Positions 56,727 to 64,000 of a stretch of DNA of 64,000 nucleotides are shown piece after piece (position 1 is the stretch's first letter; every line of letters starts with the position of its first letter). Both the position numbers and the translations under genes were made by a program. The stretch spans positions 13,412,159-13,476,158 of the forward strand of contig OX393580.1 in the NCBI GenBank assembly GCA_947652605.1. Direction: 5' to 3'. The DNA comes from Elmis aenea. Taxonomy: Eukaryota; Arthropoda; Insecta; Coleoptera; Elmidae. The notes beneath the pieces were generated by a model, which was given only the letters and a program-made list of their open reading frames with translations, had not been told where the DNA came from and did no database searches.

Positions 56727-57681
56727 TACAGTATAAGCTCAATAGTGTGAACATTCGAATATATGAACCTCTCAGTCTTGTGAACACCACATTTTTTTCC
56801 ATAATTACTCGCTAACGTGAACAGGGATACACTCGGTAACATGAACTGCAAAACTGCAAGTCTGAACGAGTCTAGACTTGGTAGTTGCTGTATATTTCTA
56901 ACTTGCTTTAGTTAGGACTGGAGTTCAGTTGAATGCTTGAATGTGTACAGGTTCTTTGTGAGTGTATTAATTGTGATAAAATTATTTAATATGGCAAAAA
57001 TTAAAACTACCACTAATAAATGCCTTTCCCTATATGAAAAGGCAAAAATTCTTGAAGAATATAAAAAGGCCATAACTGCTCTCTCCCAGAAATATGGAGT
57101 AGCCAAATCAACAATTTGCGCAATTAAAAAGAAGAGTGATAAAATTTTTAGAGCAGTTCGTAATATGTTAAAACCATATAAGAAGTGTTCATTGAAAACC
57201 TCTGTGTTCCCGAATATGGAAAAGAAATTGTATGAATGGTTTCTTGTACAACGCGAGAGACATTTACCAGTTACTGGCGAAATTATAAAGCAGAAAGCAC
57301 TAATTATGCTTCCAAATTTATATCCAAAAACTGAAGATGAAAATGAAGACTGTCAAATTATAAATGAGCCTGAACAAAAAAAAAAACACCTAGTGAGGTA
57401 ATTCAAGGGTTAATGGTATCAATGCAATGGGCAGAGCAAAATGACGTGGATATATAGGATATTTTAAGTATTAAAAGGATTTATGAAAAAGCTGTTATTT
57501 CATGTTCGATGCAAAAGCAAAAACAGATTAAAATTACTTCATTCTTTTCATAATTTTTTGTTAATAAAATAAACATTTTTGCATTTAAAATCATTTTTTT
57601 ACACCCCCTATAGAGTGAACAATTGCGGTAATTTGAACATGCTTGGGATTTTTGTGTTCATATTATCGAGCTTGTACTGTA
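56727..57681 (+). mobile_element. internally deleted pogo/Tigger element
   Basis: TACAGTATAAGCTCAATAGT and its inverse (ATCGAGCTTGTACTGTA) are the ends, with TA included. It carries the start and the extreme C-terminus of a pogo transposase but lacks the DDE domain. Confidence 0.85.
56991..57401 (+). CDS. CENP-B-like helix-turn-helix protein from a deleted pogo transposase
   Basis: 136 residues from ATG 56991. CLSLYEKAKILEEYKKAITA, LSQKYGVAKSTICAIKKKSD is a CENP-B N-terminal psq-type HTH. The second DNA-binding motif follows (MEKKLYEWFLVQRERHLPVT, GEIIKQKALIM). The frame then jumps over the missing catalytic domain and ends; a frameshifted C-terminal piece (MQWAEQNDVDI, KQIKITSFFS) follows. 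As it stands it could bind ends but not cut. Whether it is expressed is unknown. Confidence 0.75.
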   Translation: MAKIKTTTNKCLSLYEKAKILEEYKKAITALSQKYGVAKSTICAIKKKSDKIFRAVRNMLKPYKKCSLKTSVFPNMEKKLYEWFLVQRERHLPVTGEIIKQKALIMLPNLYPKTEDENEDCQIINEPEQKKKHLVR

Positions 57682-58401
57682 CCTATCGATTGTTACTATT
57701 CAACAATGCTCTCAATGAAGAACACAGTATGATTATAGGTGTTGGAGGTACAAAATTTTCTTTAATTATCTCGTTTTAAGGACCAGCAAAGACATTAAAA
57801 CGTACCGCAAACATGAGCAAATAATGAACGGTCGGCCTTTATCCCCACCACTTTTCTCGCATTTTGCTGTAAGGAGTCGGCCCGCTAGTATAACGAAGGC
57901 CCCGACAGTACTGAACATGCCTTTGCAATTAATGTTAGAGCAATGACTGTCATATAAAACGTCGTAACAAAATAGCTGTTTAAAATATTAAAACTGTCAA
58001 GTGTCAACATTCATTTCGAATTCGTAGTGTTATTCATTATTGAATTAAGAGTTACACTTTCAGCGTTTCAGCATTACCTTACACCGAATGTGTGACATAT
58101 ATGTGTCACTTTGCAAGTATAACATATAGCTAGAATTACAAAAATCACATTTTTATATTAATGCTTACGTTTGCACCACTTGTGAAATAACCGAACCCCG
58201 AAATTCCTTGAGATTGCCATACTTTCTGATTATTAGTTTATTTTTACACGAATTCACTGCTTACACAAATAAAAAATAGAGTGGGTGAAACAGTTAAAAT
58301 TTATAATCGCTGGTTACGTAAGTAATTAACATGGTTACCAATTATCGTGATCGCGCCCGCGATCGCCACCGCCCCCGCGCCGGTGTGTGTAGACCTTAAG
58401 G
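57682..58401. other. spacer with part of a palindromic MITE
   Basis: Mostly unassigned. From about 58315 the sequence (GGTTACCAATTATCGTGATC, CCGGTGTGTGTAGACCTTAA) resembles the right half of the TTAA MITE at 20356, with a GC-rich substitution of its centre. Confidence 0.4.
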
Positions 58402-58672
58402 CAGTGGTTTCCAACCTTTCTGCACCTCCGCCCCCCTTTTTCATAAAAAAAAAATTGCGCCCCCCTCACTTTTCGTATCAATCTAAATCATAAATATGGT
58501 TCTGATATAAAAATTATTTAATGGGCAACAAAACAATATACCATATTCTGTGTAAATAAAGTTCTTATTGTTTGTTTGTATTCAAAAATTATAGTTTGGT
58601 AACAGCTGCGCGCCTCCTTGTAATAGTCTCGCGCCCCCTAGGGGAGCGCGCCCCACAGTTTGGAAACCACTG
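58402..58672. mobile_element. hAT MITE with split 8-bp TSD
   Basis: CAGTGGTTTCCAACCTTTC and GTTTGGAAACCACTG ends. Left TSD CCTTAAGG (58394-58401); the right copy is split by the next element (CCTTAA at 58673-58678, TTAAGG at 59267-59272). Confidence 0.85.
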
Positions 58673-58678
58673 CCTTAA

Positions 58679-59266
58679 CTCTTTCAAGGGCGGTGGTCTA
58701 AAATATGTACCACCAAACAATGCGTCTATTTGGGCGGTGGTACGATTTTTGTACCACCTACATTTAAATACGTAATTGTGAATCTACCTTTTAAAATTAA
58801 CGCCTCGTGCGTGGAGCGCTCTCCAGTGGTAGAAATCTAAGTTTTAGAAACCATTGTTGAAACTAAAACGGCAAATTCAAATAAATAAAACACTTTTTAC
58901 AGTATTTGTAGAGTGTCTATTTTATTGTATGAATTTAAGAAAAAATAAGTATTTTTTTATTCATTTTTTTTTTATAACACTAATAGTTTAGTTCATTTAT
59001 AGCTTAACTATGAATAATATAAAGAAATTTACGTGAATTTGACGTTTGATAAACAGCGCATGAATTTTTTTGGTGATCTAAAATTTGTACCACCTATTAA
59101 TAATTAGGTTTAATTATGTAATAAACTATTAAATTATTTTTTTTTGTAGCAAACATATGTAAAGAATGGGAAAATAGTAAAATTCAATTTATTGTTAAAA
59201 ATTTCAAATATAATTTTTCTGCCCTTCTAGGTCTTTTTTGCATGACCTTTCCTGCCCTTGAAAGAG
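58679..59266. mobile_element. TTAA-flanked MITE (piggyBac-like), family P3
   Basis: CTCTTTCAAGGGCGG and CCTGCCCTTGAAAGAG ends, TTAA on both sides (58675-58678, 59267-59270). The phrase GTACCACC recurs inside. It sits within the target duplication of the neighbouring hAT MITE. Confidence 0.85.
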
Positions 59267-59272
59267 TTAAGG

Positions 59273-59779
59273 CGTCCTAAATGCCCTCTCAATATGGCGG
59301 ATGCATGTTTCCGCTTCTCAGTAGCGTGTCTAACATTTTTAAATATGTATTGAATAATGTAAATACTTGCTTTGTTTGGACTTGAGAGCCAGTTATTTCT
59401 TATTTATATCTTGTTTCGTGGTTGAGGGAATTAAAAAAAACGACAGCATAATTCAATATTTGGATTGTTTATTATGAGAGTTAAAAAATATGCTGTACAA
59501 AAATGCACGCCACTGATTGACAGACCACATCAAATTTTCAATACATGACTACACTACAAAATATGATATCTACTTACCTATGAAACGTAATCATTTTATC
59601 TTCAACATTTTTTGATCTACTAAGACTACAAGATTTACAACTAACCATTGTAGCACACAAAACTAAAATTTTTCTGAGTTTCACCTGTCAAACAGGCCGC
59701 CATCAGAGGCCATTTATGTCGTAATTTCCGTCGCGGCTCAAACGCTGCAGTATAGTATTAAAAGCTCCTTCCTTTATCT
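59273..59779. other. unassigned spacer
   Basis: AT-rich, no recognised feature. Confidence 0.4.
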
Positions 59780-60381
59780 TTTTTATTCAATGGTTCATAT
59801 TGGGTGGAATTGACGGGCGTCTTAACAATGTCGCCGCGTAAACGTCAAAATGGATTACACCCGTCACTTCTACCTTAACATGAACATAAATAAACCATGG
59901 TAACCACCAAAATGATTCGTTTTATAATGCAATATTTGATTGTTTATGTTTCCTTATTCTATTTTGTACTCAAAAACTAGGTTTTACTAGAAAAACTAAA
60001 GAATAAAAAAAGTTTTTATGTAAACCAAGCTTTCAAACAATAATTTTTTATTTGCAAAATTTTAGCCCAACAAAAAGTTCTGATAAAAAAAAAAAACAGG
60101 GGTCGCACTTTTCAGCCCACTGTGAAGGTGGGAGATGATTCAAAATATTACTATAGTAAACCTTTTAATAAGTATAAAACATCTACCAAATATCATTCTC
60201 CTACATTCATCCAAATTTGAGAAATAAAATAAAAACCCAATTTTATCGCTCCTATTTAGAGGGGTGTAACTTCAAAAGGAGACGTATAAGAAAAAATTTT
60301 ATATGAAAGACCCCCTTAATTTTCGATAAGAAATCACCTCCCGAATTTTTTCACAATTTTTAAGAAACACCCTGTATATCT
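59780..60381. mobile_element. family A foldback, right part
   Basis: Matches the centre and right arm of 23638-24692 (GTGGAATTGACGGGCG, CCATGGTAACCACCAAAATG, CACTTTTCAGCC, AAGAAACACCCTGTATA). The left arm is missing. It borders the duplicated GOGAT block. Confidence 0.75.
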
Positions 60382-61222
60382 TAGACTCGTGTAACACCAA
60401 ACTAGATAGAGATTGTGTATTAAGATAGATTAATTTTTTACTTATACAATTGTAATAAAAACGGATAAACTTAATTTTGTTTTGAACTAATTTAATAAAA
60501 AACATCGACATAGTGTAAAGTATGAAATAATTTTCAAAATTAAACATATTTTTGCGGTGTCAAGAAAAAAAAACAAATAATGCCATAACAACATATATTT
60601 ATTAATATATTGACTACAGTTTTCATCAATTGAAAACAATTTTACAGTATATATCTTTGTAAAGGATCTATAAAGAGAAAACATTATCAATATAATAATT
60701 GATAACAATCTAAAATATACAGTCTTAATACACTAAATAATCACAATACAAACGGTTATTGTCATTGAAAACTAAGGCTAAGTATATTCTGTTTGCTGGG
60801 TGTGTAATTGTTTAAATTCTTCACCCATTGACAAACACAATATTGATAAAATTTTCAAAACGTGCACAATAAAATTTAATAATTTTCATAACAACATGGA
60901 ACATTTAGCAACTGGAATTCTGACTAGGCAACCGTTAAAAATGTTGGATCCAGATCTAGCCAATCCAATACGTAACATTGCTACACTTGTTATCATGGAA
61001 TTGATATGTTTTTTTTTTTAAATACAATAAATAGATATAGTTTTAACGAGAAATTATAAAGATATAAAAAAATAAAATATAAAAGTCTGAAAAAATACTG
61101 CACTAGGTGTAGTCGATGTGTGGATATCGATCAGAATTAGCTTGCAAGTGAAACATAACAACAATGTAACAACCATTACTACTGGCGAAGCAGACATTTA
61201 ACAACTACTATTGTTTATTATC

Positions 61223-63823
61223 TTAAGTCATGCTAATTGGAGCACTTGGATACGGCTGAATTATGCCACCAGTGCCAGGTAGTGTAGTGTCTCCTTTATT
61301 CAGATATTCATCAATTTTTCTAGCAGTTTGACGACCTTCGGCAATGGCCCAGACCACCAGTGACTGACCTCGTCGACAATCTAAAGAAAAACGTGCAATT
61401 AAATAATAAAATATTTCCAGCACAACGAATAGATTTTTAATAATGACAGGAACTTGCATTTACATTTGCACATCATTACACAATGAAACAGTTTTTGATT
61501 AACGAAATATATGGGTACACTGCATGACAATATGGTTAAAACAATTGAATAATTTTTACTGCAAATTTATCAATTTTAATTAAAAAATTTAATTATTGTC
61601 CGACAAAAAAATTAAATGCAGTAAGATATTCTTCCATGTAATAACATGAAAGCAAATATGTTTTAAACCATGAAGAAATATTTTAAGAAATTGTGAATAT
61701 GAATAATATAGTTTGACTTATTCAAGTTTTTTATTTTTGAGAGGAATATGACTTTAAAAATATCAGGGAAATATTTAACAACCTAGAATGTCAGAACAAA
61801 TATATAATAGAATAAAACTAGTAGGCTTGGGAAATATCTCCAAATATTTAATATAAATATCAAATAGCACAATGTTATTTTCACATTTAGGGTCAACTCA
61901 CACCGGCACGGTGACAGTGGCAATCCGCGATTACTATAATAAGTAACCAAGTTACTTAACTACGTAACCAGGTAACTTATTATAGTGATCGCAGATCGCC
62001 ACTGCCATCACTCCAGTGTGAGTTGACCTTAAAGCTTATAAATAAATTTAAATAGAAACAAAAATTGATTTATTCATGTATGAAGTTTAGCCAATTGGAC
62101 AGAGTATGGGAAACACCCTGTGCGTTATTTAAAATTTTAACTAGTCACCAACTACCAAGGATACTAAACTAATAGGATGGCCCATTCTCATAATGTATTA
62201 CTGAGCTTTCTGAAATTGACGTCATTTAACGCAAAAATATTTAAACCGAGGTCTTAGATTTTATGTTGCACGACAAGTTCCAAAGTATAGCTCACCAAAA
62301 ATAATTCTTTTTGTTAAATATGTTGTTGTTAATCCCTTTGTCAAATAAGATAAGGTTTCTCGTAAACCGAATGGGTTGATTTACATACACCTGAACGTTT
62401 TATACATGTGTGACATATGACAGATTTGTCACTTTATAAATGACATTTGTGGGTCGTCATAGCTGACGTCATTAATAACACTCTTTCGTCATTAATATGT
62501 TTATGAATATCGTTGGATGGACCATTTTATTAGTATTATGTAGTATCCTTGAGCAACTACAATACCATTGTCAACTAAGTATCAATAGAATTCATTCCAA
62601 CATTGCTAAGCTGTTAAATATTAATTATTTTTTTCGTGTTTTTGTGATTATTTTGTTTAAAAATGTAATAACTCAAAAATGAACCTATATCATTTACATA
62701 AAAAAATAATTTGGAATTTAAAAAACGCAAAATATGTTTCGGTGCGCAAAAACAAAACATTGCACAGGCGGTTCAAATTTGATGGAATTTCATGGGTATC
62801 TCGCTTAATATTCAATAAAGAGAAACAGTTAAATTACCAAAAATATATATTTTTTTTAAATACCTCAAAAACCGAAAATTATACAATATTTTTGAAAACA
62901 GTTCTGAGTTAGCTTCAAAAAACTGAATATTAAGAGAGATACCCATGTAATACCATCGAATTTGGATCACCCTGTAGAGTTGAAAATAATTTAAAGTTAT
63001 GTAGTAAATGAAAAATGGCCACAAATTTTTATTTGAAACTTTTTTTGTAAAGTTATCACAAGACGACATATTGATGCATTGCATAACTTTTTGTACACAA
63101 TATAAAACAAATGTTAAGGCCAAGCACAGCCCACCCTACTATTTTTATCAAATATTTTTTCAACATACCTCCAGCTGCAAACACATTAGGTAAATTAGTG
63201 AGATAATCATTAGTTTTAAAGTTGGACCGAGAGTCAAGAGTAAGACCTAACTGGTCTGCAATTGCACGCTCTGGTCCTAGGAAGCCCATGGCAAGCAGCA
63301 CAAGGTCTGCTTTAAATACTTTTTCTGATCCAGCTCGTTGACTCATTTGCCAACGACCACATTCATCCTTAACCCAATCTACGTTGACAGTACGAACACC
63401 AGACACATTTCCATGACCATCATCAATAAATTCCTGGGTCATAACGCTGAACACCCTAGGATCTGCTCCAAATTTTACTTTAACCTTGAATATGAAAAAT
63501 AAATAATTTTGTTGCACTTTCAGTGCTTAACATTAGACATACCTCTTCATGCCCATAATCAACTCTGAATATACGTGGCCATTGCGGCCAAGGGTTGTCA
63601 TTTCCACGTTTAGTTCCCGGCTCTGGTAAAATTTCAAATGAAGTAATTGAAGCTGCACCCTGACGTAAAGATGTAGCAATACAATCACAGCCTGTATCTC
63701 CCCCTCCAATTACGATAACATGCTTATCTTTAGCCATAGGACCAGGTTGTATGGTACCAAGTTGCCGTTTTTGCCAGGTTTCTAAGAATTCCATGGCAAA
63801 GTGAATACCATTCAGCTGCCGTC
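61223..63823 (-). CDS. GOGAT: glutamate synthase paralogue, last three exons (partial)
   Basis: Exons on the - strand: 63823-63543, 63484-63169, 61380-61223, homologous to exons 23-25 of the neighbouring gene, with the same phases and GT-AG sites; upstream exons would lie beyond the window. The NAD(P)H Rossmann motif is canonical ([20 protein letters not shown]). [37 protein letters not shown] and [12 protein letters not shown] also follow the family consensus. Of about 105 residues in the middle exon, 15 differ from the other copy. The stop is six codons earlier (APISMT-stop). The frame is intact, so this is probably the end of a functional gene, or a partial duplicate. Confidence 0.88.
61891..62028. 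mobile_element. TTAA palindromic MITE, duplicate copy
   Basis: Counterpart of 20356-20480 in copy 2; the left TTAA is mutated to TTAG. It has a slightly longer centre. Confidence 0.75.
62768..62975. mobile_element. short relative of the 29666 foldback, duplicate copy
   Basis: Counterpart of 21245-21487 (GGTTCAAATTTGATGG ... CGAATTTGGATCACCCTGTA), with a deletion of about 35 bp on the right side. Confidence 0.65.
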
Positions 63824-64000
63824 CTTGAATCAAAAGCATTATGATAATTATCCCTTAATTTATAGTTCTAATAACATTACAGTGTGGTAAAAAATTATCT
63901 ATAATTTATATTTTACTTTAAATTTTAAAATGGTCGATTTATCGTGTATCATTTGAATGTTAGCATAAAATATAAAATAGCATCTATTATAATCTGTTTT

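Larger units (their letters stand above)
60400..64000. repeat. segmental duplication, copy 2 (end of a tandem GOGAT paralogue)
   Basis: Direct copy of 12850-22490 without the 6-kb nested insertion. Homology runs to about 63988; the last dozen bases look different, but that is too little to call a breakpoint. Confidence 0.9.

Noticed and set aside
62497..62912. Small ORFs between duplicated exons
   Set aside because: The counterpart region at about 20.9-21.3 kb does not keep them open, and they overlap MITE sequence.
60400..64000. Copy 2 as an uncollapsed allele of copy 1
   Set aside because: About 15 of 105 residues differ in one exon, and it lies 40 kb away on the same strand beyond the start of the gene. 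An assembly artefact is not fully excluded.

Overview
This is AT-rich animal nuclear DNA, almost certainly from an insect. Coding sequence is split by GT-AG introns, and the transposon families (RTE- and jockey-type LINEs, Ty3/gypsy, hAT, piggyBac-like, PIF/Harbinger, pogo, P-like and mariner-related foldbacks) are typical of insect genomes. The species cannot be fixed from the sequence.

Two host genes meet tail to tail. On the + strand (4991-11839) lies a 5-exon lebercilin (LCA5) family gene, a ciliary coiled-coil protein, with a near-consensus RFX X-box about 90 bp upstream of its ATG. On the - strand (54541 down to 13621) lies a 25-exon glutamate synthase (GOGAT). All splice phases agree, and the exons join into an uninterrupted 2,026-residue reading frame covering glutaminase, central, FMN/[3Fe-4S], GXGXG and NAD(P)H-oxidoreductase domains.

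The last three GOGAT exons and their surroundings occur a second time at 60400-64000. This looks like the 3' end of a tandem, same-strand GOGAT paralogue that continues beyond the window. The visible tail of the paralogue keeps the canonical second Rossmann motif (GGGDTGCD). The full-length copy has lost 9 bp there and differs at other residues that are normally invariant.

Almost everything else is transposon. From left to right: a GC-rich repeat and a 5'-truncated LINE (230-2550); hAT and TIR elements; MITEs in the LCA5 introns; a 6-kb nested insertion in the last GOGAT intron (14252-20316) holding a Ty3/gypsy element with identical LTRs and an intact ORF that lacks reverse transcriptase; and a series of large foldback elements ending in TA-CAGGGTG. 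GOGAT intron 13 holds a foldback inserted at the centre of another foldback, then hit by a hAT element. Intron 3 holds a hAT element containing a LINE containing a PIF-like MITE. Introns 1-3 and 9 hold several hAT and TTAA-flanked MITEs with exact target duplications. The 54.5-60.4 kb spacer holds a P-like transposase relic, an internally deleted pogo element and more MITEs.

The best leads are the divergence of the tandem GOGAT copies, the RT-less but otherwise open gypsy element, and the population of mosaic CAGGGTG foldbacks. Coordinates of exons and target duplications were read by hand; no alignment or database search was run.
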